The notes under the pieces are model-generated. The model had not been told where the DNA came from and did not search any database. It saw only the letters and a program-made list of their open reading frames with translations. The position numbers and the translations under genes are program-made. Of a stretch of 64,000 bases of DNA, positions 28,407 to 37,341 are shown one piece after another. Source of the stretch: Stutzerimonas frequens (GTDB lineage Bacteria; Pseudomonadota; Gammaproteobacteria; Pseudomonadales; Pseudomonadaceae). The stretch covers positions 1-64,000 of the forward strand of contig NZ_JAMOHM010000017.1 in assembly GCF_024448335.1 (NCBI RefSeq), written 5' to 3'. The first letter of the stretch is position 1. Each line of letters opens with the position of its first letter.

Positions 28407-30425
28407 ATGAAACTTAAGCGTCATCCCCTGGCCTGGGCGATCAGCCTGGCCCTGGTTCCGGCTGCCTGGGCCGCCGAGCCGGTCGAACTGCAATCCGTCG
28501 TGGTCAGCGCCAGCGGCCTGGCCAAGCAGAGCCATGAGATGACCACGCCGGTCGCCGTGATGGAAAACGATGAGCTGGTGCTGCGCCGTGAAGCGACACT
28601 GGGCGAAACCCTGGAAAGCTTGCCGGGCGTGCGCTCCAGCAGCTTCGGCGCCGGTGCGGCGCGCCCGGTGATTCGCGGGTTGGACGGCGCTCGGGTCAAG
28701 GTGCTGAGCGATGGCGTGGAGCTGCTCGACGCCTCGACCATCAGCCCCGACCACGCGGTGACCAGCGAGCCGTTACTGGCCGAGCGCATCGAGGTGCTCA
28801 AAGGGCCGGCGACCCTGCTCTACGGTGGCGGCGCCATCGGCGGGGTAGTCAACGTGATCGACAAGAAGGTACCCACCCGCGTTCCGGAGAAGGGCTACGA
28901 AGGCGAGCTGGAGCTGCGCACCAACAGCGTCGCCAACGAAGGGGCAGGGGTGTTCGGTATCACTGCTGGCAGCGGCAACTTCGCTGTCCGCGCCGAGGGC
29001 ACCAAACGCCAGGCCGACCCCTATGAAATCCCCGGCTCGCCGGACAAGCAGGAAGGCTCCTACAACGACACCGACAGCTTCAACCTGGGCGCCAGCTTCA
29101 TCGGCGAGCGTGGCTACATCGGCGCCGCCTACGGTAAGCAGAACAACCGCTACGGGCTGCTGGCCCACGAGCACGCCGATTGCCAAACGCACGGCAGCGA
29201 CTGGCATTGCGGCGGCCACGATGACGATGACGACGACCATGATCACGACCATGAACACGGCAGAGTGCCCTACGTCGACATGCGGCAGAAACGCTGGGAT
29301 CTGCGCGGCGAGCTGAGCGATCCGCTGCCGGGCTTCGAACTGGCACGGCTGCGTGTCGGCCACAGCGACTATCAGCACAAGGAGATCGAAGGTGGCGAAG
29401 TGGGCACCCGCTTCAACAACGACGCCACCGATGCCCGCCTGGAGCTGACCCATCAGCCGCTGTTCGGCTGGCGCGGTGTGGTCGGCGCGCAGACCCTGCG
29501 GCGCGACTTCGAAGCCCTCGGCGAAGAGGCCTACGTGCCGCAGACCCTGACCCGCAACCACGGCTTGTTCCTGCTCGAGGAATACACCGCCGGCGCCTGG
29601 CGCTACGAACTCGGCCTGCGCCACGAATGGCAGGATATCGACGCCGATGGCCGCCCGGATACCGATCACAGCGGCACCTCGATGTCCGCCGGTGCGGTCT
29701 GGACCTTCGCGCCGCAGTACTCGCTGGGCTTCTCGCTGACCCGTTCGCAGCGCCTGCCCAGTGCCGAGGAGCTCTACGCCAATGGCCCGCATGCCGCGAC
29801 CCGCACCGTCGAACTGGGCAATGTCGACCTGGAAGAGGAGACCTCGCACAACGCCGAGATCACCCTGCGCAAGTTCGCCGGCCGCACGACCTTCAGCCTG
29901 AGCGTTTTCCGCAACGAGGTGGATGACTTCATCTATGCCGCCGACACCGGCATTGACATCGGCGGCGGCTACCGCGAGATCGAATACCGTCAGCAGGACG
30001 CCGTGCTCACCGGCGCGGAAGGGGAGGTGCGCTTCCAGGCCACCGACGCCACCGCCTTCACGTTGTTCGGCGACCACGTGCGCGGCAAGCTGCGCGACGG
30101 CGGCGGTGACCTGCCGCGCATTCCGGCTGATCGCCTGGGTGTGCGGCTGGACCAGAGCTTCACCCCGGCACTCAATGGCCAGCTGGAGTTCTATCGGGTG
30201 CAGCGCCAGGATGAACTGGCCGACTACGAAAGCGAAACCGGTGGCTACAACATGCTCGGTGCCAGCCTTGGCTACAGTGGTTCGCTGAGTCAGACCGACT
30301 ACCTGCTCTATCTCAAGGCCAACAACCTGCTGGACGAAAAGGCCCGTCAGCACACCTCCTTCATCAAGGATGAGGTGTTGTTGCCCGGTCGCAACCTGAC
30401 CGTAGGCGTGCGCCTGGCGTTCTGA
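28407..30425 (+). CDS. znuD: TonB-dependent zinc receptor (ZnuD-like)
   Basis: A 672-residue outer-membrane receptor. Signal peptide about residues 1-23 (ending AAWAAEP), plug domain with VVVSASG and LPGVRSSSFG, and a beta-barrel ending in the aromatic terminus VGVRLAF. A loop at about residues 253-286 is exceptionally rich in His and Asp with two cysteines (CQTHGSDWHCGGHDDDD onward), as in ZnuD zinc receptors. The Zur-like box upstream supports zinc uptake. The ATG at 28407 follows TGGAGAGTCAC; the in-frame ATG at 28305 abuts the operator and is rejected. Confidence 0.88.
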   Translation: MKLKRHPLAWAISLALVPAAWAAEPVELQSVVVSASGLAKQSHEMTTPVAVMENDELVLRREATLGETLESLPGVRSSSFGAGAARPVIRGLDGARVKVLSDGVELLDASTISPDHAVTSEPLLAERIEVLKGPATLLYGGGAIGGVVNVIDKKVPTRVPEKGYEGELELRTNSVANEGAGVFGITAGSGNFAVRAEGTKRQADPYEIPGSPDKQEGSYNDTDSFNLGASFIGERGYIGAAYGKQNNRYGLLAHEHADCQTHGSDWHCGGHDDDDDDHDHDHEHGRVPYVDMRQKRWDLRGELSDPLPGFELARLRVGHSDYQHKEIEGGEVGTRFNNDATDARLELTHQPLFGWRGVVGAQTLRRDFEALGEEAYVPQTLTRNHGLFLLEEYTAGAWRYELGLRHEWQDIDADGRPDTDHSGTSMSAGAVWTFAPQYSLGFSLTRSQRLPSAEELYANGPHAATRTVELGNVDLEEETSHNAEITLRKFAGRTTFSLSVFRNEVDDFIYAADTGIDIGGGYREIEYRQQDAVLTGAEGEVRFQATDATAFTLFGDHVRGKLRDGGGDLPRIPADRLGVRLDQSFTPALNGQLEFYRVQRQDELADYESETGGYNMLGASLGYSGSLSQTDYLLYLKANNLLDEKARQHTSFIKDEVLLPGRNLTVGVRLAF

Positions 30426-30444
30426 TCGCGCAGCGTTCGCGTAG

Positions 30445-30476
30445 AAAGGGCTGGCACCGGTTGCCGGCCCTTTTTT
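30445..30476 (+). terminator. Terminator after the zinc receptor gene
   Basis: AAAGGGC/GCCCTTT outer stem with an inner TGGCA/TGCCG-type pairing, followed by six T residues, about 20 bases after the receptor stop codon. Confidence 0.82.
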
Positions 30477-30619
30477 GTTTGACGCGGCGTCTAGGTGCCT
30501 GCAAAACCCGGTAGTCACGCGCAGCCACGCGGACGACGCGCTATCCTTGCGCTCCTCGATGACTTCGCTGCCGGATTCGGCGGGCGTAGAGTCAAGGACA
30601 CACAAGGAAAACAAGTCCC

Positions 30620-32104
30620 ATGAACGTCAGCACACCCACTCTGATCACTTTCGTGGTCTACATCGCCGCGATGATCCTGATCGGTTTCATCGCCTACCGC
30701 GCCACCAAGAACTTCTCCGACTACATCCTCGGCGGGCGCAGCCTCGGCAGCTTCGTCACCGCGCTGTCGGCCGGTGCCTCCGACATGAGCGGCTGGCTGC
30801 TGATGGGCCTGCCCGGTGCGATCTTCGTTGCCGGTCTGTCGGAAAGCTGGATCGCCATCGGCCTGATCGTCGGCGCCTGGCTCAACTGGATCTTCGTCGC
30901 CGGGCGTTTGCGTGTGCACACCGAGCACAACCACAACGCGCTGACGCTGCCGGATTACTTCTCGCACCGCTTTGAGGACGAGAGCCGCATGCTGCGGATC
31001 TTCTCCGCGCTGGTGATTCTGGTGTTCTTCACCATCTACTGCGCCTCGGGCGTGGTGGCCGGCGCGCGGCTGTTCGAGTCCACCTTTGGCATGCCCTACG
31101 AGTACGCGCTGTGGGTCGGCGCGGCGGCGACCATCCTCTATGTGTTCATCGGGGGCTTCCTCGCGGTGAGCTGGACTGACACCGTACAGGCCACGTTGAT
31201 GATCTTCGCGCTACTGATCACCCCGGTGTTCGTCATTCTCGCCCTCGGCGACATGGGCACCGCGATGGCCACTATCGAAGCGCAGAACTCGGCCAACTTC
31301 GACATGTTCCGCGGGCTGTCCTTCGTCGCGATCATTTCGCTGCTGGCCTGGGGCCTGGGCTACTTCGGCCAGCCGCATATCCTGGTGCGCTTCATGGCCG
31401 CCGACTCGATCAAGACCATCCCCAACGCCCGCCGCATCGGCATGACCTGGATGATCCTGACGCTGGCCGGTGCCGTGGCGGTGGGTTTCCTCGGCATCGC
31501 CTACTTCGCCGATCACCCGGACCAGGCCGGTGCGGTGAGCCAGAACGGCGAGCGGGTGTTCATGGAACTGGTGAAGATCCTGTTCAACCCCTGGGTGGCC
31601 GGTATCATCCTCTCCGGCGTGCTGGCGGCGGTGATGAGCACCCTCAGTGCGCAGCTGCTGGTCAGCTCCAGCGCGCTGACTCAGGACTTCTACAAGGCCA
31701 TGCTGCGCAAGAATGCCTCGCAGACCGAACTGGTCTGGGTCGGTCGCGGCATGGTGCTGTTGATCGCGCTGATCGCCATCGGCATCGCCTCCAACCCGGA
31801 GAGCAAGGTGCTCGGTCTGGTGTCATACGCCTGGGCTGGCTTCGGCGCGGCGTTCGGTCCGGTGGTGCTGATCTCGCTGCTGTGGAAGCGCATGACCCGC
31901 AACGGCGCGCTGGCCGGCATGCTGGTGGGGGCGGTCACCGTGGTGGTGTGGAAGGAGTTCATCGGTCTGGGGCTGTACGAAATCATCCCGGGCTTCATCC
32001 TCGCCAGTATTGCCATCGTCGTGGTGAGCAAGCTGGGCGCCGAGCCGGCAGCCAGCATCGTCAAGCGCTTCGAGGAAGCGGACGCGGATTACCACGCCGG
32101 TTGA
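30620..32104 (+). CDS. putP: Sodium/proline symporter PutP, copy 2
   Basis: A second 494-residue PutP, identical to copy 1 except at 11 positions (for example Ser2Asn, Ile3Val, Leu12Val, Ile13Val, Val24Ile and a few conservative changes later), about 98% identity. All helix and sodium-site motifs are intact, so both copies should be functional. Its 5' flank differs from copy 1, and a GACACACAAGGAAAAC ribosome-site region is present. Homology extends about 22 bases past the stop codon and then ends where a palindromic repeat begins, indicating a segmental duplication. Confidence 0.95.
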   Translation: MNVSTPTLITFVVYIAAMILIGFIAYRATKNFSDYILGGRSLGSFVTALSAGASDMSGWLLMGLPGAIFVAGLSESWIAIGLIVGAWLNWIFVAGRLRVHTEHNHNALTLPDYFSHRFEDESRMLRIFSALVILVFFTIYCASGVVAGARLFESTFGMPYEYALWVGAAATILYVFIGGFLAVSWTDTVQATLMIFALLITPVFVILALGDMGTAMATIEAQNSANFDMFRGLSFVAIISLLAWGLGYFGQPHILVRFMAADSIKTIPNARRIGMTWMILTLAGAVAVGFLGIAYFADHPDQAGAVSQNGERVFMELVKILFNPWVAGIILSGVLAAVMSTLSAQLLVSSSALTQDFYKAMLRKNASQTELVWVGRGMVLLIALIAIGIASNPESKVLGLVSYAWAGFGAAFGPVVLISLLWKRMTRNGALAGMLVGAVTVVVWKEFIGLGLYEIIPGFILASIAIVVVSKLGAEPAASIVKRFEEADADYHAG

Positions 32105-32126
32105 TGCCCGGAGTGGGTGCGCGCTC

Positions 32127-32209
32127 GTGGTGGGCTGAAGCCCACCCTACAAAAAGCGGACGTGCACAACCGTCGTGCCAGTCCTGCGTAGGGTGGGCTT
32201 CAGCCCACC
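32127..32209. repeat. Palindromic repeat pair (REP-like)
   Basis: Two oppositely oriented copies of GGTGGGCT-(GA/TC)-AGCCCACC extended by CCTAC/GTAGG lie at 32129-32150 and 32188-32209. Each copy is itself a near-perfect palindrome and the pair forms a large inverted repeat. It is typical in shape of repetitive extragenic palindromes in pseudomonads and lies between putP copy 2 and the DUF1206 gene. Confidence 0.75.
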
Positions 32210-32258
32210 GCTACGGTCTCAAGGCGTCAGGATCCAGCCCGGCCCACCGCCAATCCAC

Positions 32259-33074
32259 TCAATCCATCACCTCGGACAAATCGATCCGCCGCCAGCGCGC
32301 TTCGGCGAAGCTGTACAGGGCGAAGGCCAGCAGGCCGACGCCGATTGCCAGCAACAGCACGCCACCAGCTGGCATGCCCTGCAGGGCTTCCAGTGCTTCC
32401 TTGAGGCCCGGCGGGTCGGTCGGTTCGTAACGGCTGCCGCCCATGAACAGCAGGCCGGCGATGATCAGGAAGGCGCAGCCGCGTGCCGCCAGGCCGATGC
32501 GTGAGACCGGGCGAACCAGGCGCATGGTGCCCTCGTCGCACTGGAAGTAGCGCTCGAAATGCGCGTGCCAGGCCTTGATCAGGTGGGCGATGCCGACGCC
32601 GAGCGGGATCAGCGCGATCGCCCAGATCAGCCAGTGCGAATGTTTCAGGCCCAGCAGCCGCATGAGGCTGTCGGTGCTGTCGCTACCGGAACCGCCGCCG
32701 CTCTCGGCGAAACGGTCCAGGCCGCTCACCAGCAGACTCAGGGTGAACAGCGCAAGCAACAGGTTCACCACGCCGCTGCCGACCAGGCCGGCGCGTACCA
32801 GCAGGCCCTTGGCATCGTGACCGTGTCGATCGGTATCGCCAATGCCTTGGGTCAGACGCCAAGCCACATGCGCCAGCAGGCCGATCACCACCAGCCAGAG
32901 CAGCACCGCGCCGAAGGGTTGCCCGAGCAGTTGTTGTACTGCGCCGCGGGTATCCACGGTGTCGCCCGCGCCCAGCGCCGCCATGAGCGCGAAAAAACCG
33001 ACGATCACGTAGACCACGCCACGCGCGGCGTAACCGCTGCGTGCCAGCCAGACCACTCCGCGGGTCACATCCAT
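32259..33074 (-). CDS. DUF1206 membrane protein
   Basis: A 271-residue membrane protein with about six transmembrane helices arranged as three repeated two-helix units. Each unit starts with the DUF1206 pattern of Ala-Arg-x-G-x-x-A-x-G-x-x-Y/N (GYAARGVVYVIVGFFAL, RAGLVGSGVVNLLLALF, RIGLAARGCAFLIIAGLL). Function is unknown. It is oriented away from pcaR, with a 160-base intergenic region between them. Confidence 0.85.
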   Translation of the reverse strand: MDVTRGVVWLARSGYAARGVVYVIVGFFALMAALGAGDTVDTRGAVQQLLGQPFGAVLLWLVVIGLLAHVAWRLTQGIGDTDRHGHDAKGLLVRAGLVGSGVVNLLLALFTLSLLVSGLDRFAESGGGSGSDSTDSLMRLLGLKHSHWLIWAIALIPLGVGIAHLIKAWHAHFERYFQCDEGTMRLVRPVSRIGLAARGCAFLIIAGLLFMGGSRYEPTDPPGLKEALEALQGMPAGGVLLLAIGVGLLAFALYSFAEARWRRIDLSEVMD

Positions 33075-33180
33075 CCAGTGTCCTCCGTTGCGTCATGAGT
33101 GTGTTGCCGTATGAGGCCGCCTGGTCAGTAGACGCCGGGGCGCCGGCTCGGTTCGACCGTTGCTACACTCACACAGCTGG

Positions 33181-33210
33181 CGATAATCGGCCTGCATGTC
33201 GATAATCGCC
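33181..33210. promoter_or_regulatory. Candidate PcaR operators upstream of pcaR
   Basis: CGATAATCG occurs twice (33181-33189 and within GTCGATAATCGCC at 33198-33210), just ahead of pcaR. The published Pseudomonas putida PcaR target contains GTTCGATAATCGCAC (from memory). The same core recurs before pcaI, pointing to autoregulation. Confidence 0.6.
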
Positions 33211-33238
33211 CATCCATTACATGCCCAGGTTCACGCCA

Positions 33239-34081
33239 ATGACCGACGATCAGCGTGCTCATTCTCCGTCGATGGCACCGCCCATCGTCGCTTCGCCAGC
33301 CAAACGCATCGAAGCGCTGACCGGCGATCCGAACTTCATGACGTCGCTGGCCCGCGGTCTGGCAGTGATCCACGCCTTTCAAGAACGCAAGCGCCACCTG
33401 ACCATCGCGCAGATCAGCCATCGCACCGAAATCCCCCGCGCCGCCGTGCGCCGCTGCCTGCATACGCTGATGAAACTCGGCTACGTCACCACTGACGGGC
33501 GCACCTATTCGCTGCTGCCCAAGGTACTGACACTGGGCCACGCCTATCTGTCGTCCACGCCGCTGGCCGTGAGTGCCCAGCCGATCCTCGACCGTCTCAG
33601 CGAACAGCTCCATGAAGCCTGTTCGATGGCGACCCTGGAAGGTGACGAGGTGCTCTATGTGGCGCGCTCGGCGACGCCGCAGCGGCTGATCTCCGTGGAC
33701 CTTTCGGTAGGTAGCCGGCTGCCCGCGTACTGCACCTCCATGGGCCGCATCCTGCTGGCGGCACTGGATGATGCGGCGTTGGACGAGTATCTCGACCGTG
33801 CCGATCTGCAGATCAAGACGAGCCGCACCTTGCACACCCCCGAAGCGCTGCTCGAGAGCATCAAGGGGATTCGCCGGCAGGGCTGGGTCATCATCGACCA
33901 AGAGCTGGAAGTAGGGCTGCGCTCGCTGGCGGTGCCGCTCAAGGATTCCGCCGGGCAGGTGCTCGCAGCGCTCAATGTCGGCACCCACGCCGGTCGCGTA
34001 TCCCGTCAGGAGCTGGAGACCCGTTTCTTGCCAGTGCTGCTGGAGGCCAGCCGGGAACTCAGTACCCGCCTATTCCACTGA
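33239..34081 (+). CDS. pcaR: IclR-family regulator of the beta-ketoadipate pathway PcaR
   Basis: A 280-residue IclR-type regulator. The winged helix-turn-helix (about 25-95) reads MTSLARGLAVIHAFQERKRHLTIA and then EIPRAAVRRCLHTLMKLGY, matching the PcaR/PcaU/PobR subfamily. The effector domain includes RLISVDLSVGSRLPAYCTSM and GLRSLAVPL. In Pseudomonas, PcaR activates pca genes with beta-ketoadipate. An in-frame ATG at 33221 is an alternative start. pcaIJF follow in the same direction. Confidence 0.93.
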   Translation: MTDDQRAHSPSMAPPIVASPAKRIEALTGDPNFMTSLARGLAVIHAFQERKRHLTIAQISHRTEIPRAAVRRCLHTLMKLGYVTTDGRTYSLLPKVLTLGHAYLSSTPLAVSAQPILDRLSEQLHEACSMATLEGDEVLYVARSATPQRLISVDLSVGSRLPAYCTSMGRILLAALDDAALDEYLDRADLQIKTSRTLHTPEALLESIKGIRRQGWVIIDQELEVGLRSLAVPLKDSAGQVLAALNVGTHAGRVSRQELETRFLPVLLEASRELSTRLFH

Positions 34082-34148
34082 GCCGGTCGTGGCAGGCTTC
34101 GGTGCCCCAGCATGCGCGCGCACTGGGTGCAAACCGCTCTTCGTAAGT

Positions 34149-34180
34149 TGTTCGGTAATCGAACGCTATGTCGATTATCG
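34149..34180. promoter_or_regulatory. Candidate PcaR operators upstream of pcaI
   Basis: GTTCGGTAATCGAAC (34149-34163), a palindrome with five-base arms, and GTCGATTATCGG (34169-34180), whose core is the reverse complement of CGATAATCG seen upstream of pcaR. They lie about 80-108 bases before pcaI, where an IclR-type activator would bind. Confidence 0.62.
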
Positions 34181-34256
34181 GATTGTGACGCCTTGCCGTG
34201 GTCGTTAGTGTTTTCGTCAACGCGCAGGTTGCGCACCGAAGACTAGAGACCGACTC

Positions 34257-35111
34257 ATGGCTGAACTTCTCACACTTCGCGAAGCCGTCGAGCGCTTCGT
34301 TCACGACGGCGACACGGTCGCCCTGGAAGGCTTTACCCACCTCATTCCGACCGCCGCGGTTCACGAAGTCGTGCGTCAGGGGCGCAAGGACCTGACCCTG
34401 GTGCGGATGACACCGGACCTGGTCTACGACATGCTGATCGGCGCCGGCTGCGCGAAGAAGCTGATCTTCTCCTGGGGCGGCAACCCCGGCGTCGGTTCGC
34501 TGCATCGCCTGCGCGATGCGGTGGAGAACGGCTGGCCACACGCTCTGGAAATCGAGGAACACAGCCATGCGGATCTCGCCAACGCCTACGTGGCCGGAGC
34601 GTCCAGTCTGCCGTTTGCGGTGCTGCGTGCCTACGCCGGTTCCGATCTGCCGCAGGTCAACCCGCTGATCAAGTCGGTTACCTGTCCCTTCACCGGTGAG
34701 GTGCTGGCGGCCGTGCCGAGCGTGCGTCCGGATGTCACCGTGATCCATGCGCAGAAGGCCGACCGCAAGGGCAACGTGCTGATCCAGGGCATCCTCGGGG
34801 TGCAGAAGGAAGCCGCGCTGGCAGCCAAACGTTGCATCGTTACCGTCGAAGAGATCGTCGACGAGCTGAACGCGCCGATGAACGCCTGCGTGCTGCCAAC
34901 CTGGGCGCTGACTGCGGTCTGCCTGGTGCCGGGCGGCGCGCATCCTTCCTACGCGCACGGCTACTACGAGCGCGACAACCGCTTCTACCAGGCCTGGGAC
35001 CCGATCGCCCGCGACCGCGAGGCGTTCACCACCTGGATCGACACCTACATTCGAGGCACCGCCGACTTCGCCGCTTATCGCGCGAAGATCGCCCAGCAGG
35101 AGGCCAACTGA
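34257..35111 (+). CDS. pcaI: 3-oxoadipate CoA-transferase subunit A
   Basis: A 284-residue alpha subunit that, with PcaJ, moves CoA from succinyl-CoA to 3-oxoadipate in the beta-ketoadipate pathway. It has the coenzyme A transferase family I fold: LEGFTHLIPTAAVHEVVRQG near the N-terminus and FSWGGNPGVGSLHRLRDA. Compared with the common short form (about 230 residues) it is of the longer PcaI type. One base overlaps pcaJ (TGATG), indicating coupled translation. Confidence 0.92.
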   Translation: MAELLTLREAVERFVHDGDTVALEGFTHLIPTAAVHEVVRQGRKDLTLVRMTPDLVYDMLIGAGCAKKLIFSWGGNPGVGSLHRLRDAVENGWPHALEIEEHSHADLANAYVAGASSLPFAVLRAYAGSDLPQVNPLIKSVTCPFTGEVLAAVPSVRPDVTVIHAQKADRKGNVLIQGILGVQKEAALAAKRCIVTVEEIVDELNAPMNACVLPTWALTAVCLVPGGAHPSYAHGYYERDNRFYQAWDPIARDREAFTTWIDTYIRGTADFAAYRAKIAQQEAN

Positions 35112-35893
35112 TGAGCGCTTACAGCACAAATGAAATGATGACCGTCGCCGCGGCCCGCCGGCTGGGCAATGGCAGTGTCTGCTTCGTCGGCATCGGTCTG
35201 CCGTCCAAGGCTGCCAACCTGGCCCGCCTGACGCACGCACCGGAGGTGGTGCTGATCTACGAATCCGGCCCGATCGGCGCCAAGCCTTCGGTGCTGCCGC
35301 TGTCCATCGGCGATGGCGAGCTGGCCGAAACTGCCGACACGGTGGTGCCGACCGGCGAGATCTTTCGCTACTGGTTGCAGGGTGGGCGTATCGACGTTGG
35401 CTTCCTCGGCGCGGCGCAGGTGGACAAGTACGGCAATATCAACACGACGGTGATCGGCGACTACCACCAGCCGAAAGTGCGCCTGCCAGGTGCCGGCGGC
35501 GCGCCGGAGATTGCTGGCAGCGCCAAGGAAGTGCTGATCATCCTCAAACAGTCGCATCGCACCTTCGTCGACAGGCTTGCCTTCATTACTTCCGTTGGTT
35601 TCGGCGAGGGCGGTGAGCACCGCAAGCAGCTGGGCCTGCCCGGCAAGGGCCCTGTCGCGATCATCACCGACCTGTGCATCATGGAGCCGGAAGCCGGCAC
35701 CAATGAGTTCATCGTCACCGCGCTACACCCGGGCGTGACCCGCGAGCACGTGGTGGAGAACACCGGCTGGGCGATCCGCTTCGCCGAAACGCTCGGTACT
35801 ACCGAAGCGCCTCGCGCCGAGGAACTGGAAGCGTTGCGCGCCCTGGAAGCCCGCACAGCCGCTGCCCACGGCCAGCAAGGAGGAGAGGAATGA
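35111..35893 (+). CDS. pcaJ: 3-oxoadipate CoA-transferase subunit B
   Basis: A 260-residue beta subunit. The catalytic glutamate of family I CoA transferases is Glu51 in YESGPIG, which forms a covalent CoA thioester. The [15 protein letters not shown] start and [15 protein letters not shown] block are typical. It follows pcaI directly and overlaps pcaF by four bases, giving a tight pcaIJF unit. Confidence 0.94.
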   Translation: MSAYSTNEMMTVAAARRLGNGSVCFVGIGLPSKAANLARLTHAPEVVLIYESGPIGAKPSVLPLSIGDGELAETADTVVPTGEIFRYWLQGGRIDVGFLGAAQVDKYGNINTTVIGDYHQPKVRLPGAGGAPEIAGSAKEVLIILKQSHRTFVDRLAFITSVGFGEGGEHRKQLGLPGKGPVAIITDLCIMEPEAGTNEFIVTALHPGVTREHVVENTGWAIRFAETLGTTEAPRAEELEALRALEARTAAAHGQQGGEE

Positions 35894-37095
35894 GTCGCGA
35901 CGTATTCATCTGTGATGCCGTACGCACCCCCATCGGCCGCTTCGGCGGCGCGCTGGCTGGCGTGCGGGCTGACGACCTGGCGGCAATTCCGCTCAAGGCG
36001 CTACTCGAACGCAACCCTGGGCTCGATCCAGCGGCGGTCGAAGAGGTGTTCATGGGCAGCGCCAACCAGGCCGGCGAAGACAACCGTAATGTCGCGCGCA
36101 TGGCCGCGCTGCTCGCCGGGCTGCCGGAGACGGTGCCGGGCGTGACCCTCAACCGTCTCTGCGCATCGGGCATGGACGCGGTGGGCACGGCCTTCCGCGC
36201 CATCGCCAGCGGTGAGCTGGAGTTGGCCATCGCCGGCGGCGTCGAGTCGATGTCCCGCGCGCCCTATGTGATGGGCAAGGCCGACTCGGCGTTCGGCCGC
36301 ACCCAGAAGATCGAGGACACCACCATCGGTTGGCGTTTCATCAATCCGAAAATGAAGGAGCTGTACGGCGTCGACGCGATGCCGCAGACCGCCGACAACG
36401 TCGCCGACGAGTGGCAGATCAACCGCGAGGATCAGGACGCCTTCGCCCTGCGCAGCCAGCAGCGCACCGCCGCCGCCCAGCAGGCCGGCTTCTTTGCCGA
36501 GGAAATCGTCCCGGTGGTGATCAAGGGCAAGAAGGGCGAAACGATCGTCGATACTGACGAGCACCCGCGTGCCGACACCACCGCTGAAGCGCTGGCCAAG
36601 CTCAAGCCGGTCAACGGCCCGGACAAGACCGTCACTGCCGGCAACGCCTCGGGCGTCAACGACGGCGCGGCGGCGATGATACTCGCCAGCGCGGAGGCGG
36701 TGCAGAAGTACGGCCTCAAGCCGCGCGCCCGGGTGCTCGGCATGGCCAGTGCCGGCGTCGCCCCGCGCATCATGGGTTACGGCCCGGTACCGGCGGTGAA
36801 GAAGCTGTGCGAGCGGCTGAAGCTGGCGGTCAGTGACTTTGCCGTCATCGAACTGAACGAAGCCTTCGCCGCCCAAGGGCTGGCGGTGACCCGCGACCTC
36901 GGCCTGGCCGACGACGATGCACGCGTAAACCCCAACGGCGGCGCCATCGCCCTCGGCCATCCGCTGGGTATGAGCGGCGCGCGCCTGGTGCTGACTACGG
37001 TCCATCAGCTGGAAAAATCCGGCGGTAAGCTCGGCCTGACAACCATGTGCGTTGGCGTTGGACAGGGGGTGGCGCTGGCGGTCGAACGAGTATGA
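35890..37095 (+). CDS. pcaF: 3-oxoadipyl-CoA thiolase
   Basis: A 401-residue thiolase that cleaves 3-oxoadipyl-CoA to succinyl-CoA and acetyl-CoA. The acyl-accepting Cys91 is in [13 protein letters not shown]; the catalytic His lies in [17 protein letters not shown] and the second Cys in TMCVGVGQG near the C-terminus. An N-terminal [17 protein letters not shown] matches PcaF/PaaJ. It overlaps pcaJ (ATGA) behind AGGAGAGGA and ends the three-gene unit. Confidence 0.95.
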   Translation: MSRDVFICDAVRTPIGRFGGALAGVRADDLAAIPLKALLERNPGLDPAAVEEVFMGSANQAGEDNRNVARMAALLAGLPETVPGVTLNRLCASGMDAVGTAFRAIASGELELAIAGGVESMSRAPYVMGKADSAFGRTQKIEDTTIGWRFINPKMKELYGVDAMPQTADNVADEWQINREDQDAFALRSQQRTAAAQQAGFFAEEIVPVVIKGKKGETIVDTDEHPRADTTAEALAKLKPVNGPDKTVTAGNASGVNDGAAAMILASAEAVQKYGLKPRARVLGMASAGVAPRIMGYGPVPAVKKLCERLKLAVSDFAVIELNEAFAAQGLAVTRDLGLADDDARVNPNGGAIALGHPLGMSGARLVLTTVHQLEKSGGKLGLTTMCVGVGQGVALAVERV

Positions 37096-37341
37096 CCACT
37101 GTGATGAAACTGCTGACGTGGTCGTTCACCCTAGGAGGACGCAGGCGCCGTAGCGTGCAAAACGGTGGAGCCGAACCCACGTTGCGGTGACGAAGGACAG
37201 CGCCGACGTGGTTCCGCCCGGTGATGTGCAGGCGCTGAGCTTTGCATGTCGGGGCTTAAGGAGCCACCGGCAACGAACAACGATTCCGGAAAGCCTTCTG
37301 CAGGTAGGGCTTGGCCGGGCACTGAACGAGTGAGAACTAGC

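Noticed and set aside
28773..30614. 613-codon ORF on the minus strand
   Set aside because: Antisense to the TonB receptor, which has signal peptide and barrel features.
32127..32209. Possible CRISPR or attachment site
   Set aside because: Only two inverted copies of a palindrome; no regular spacers, no cas genes, no integrase nearby.
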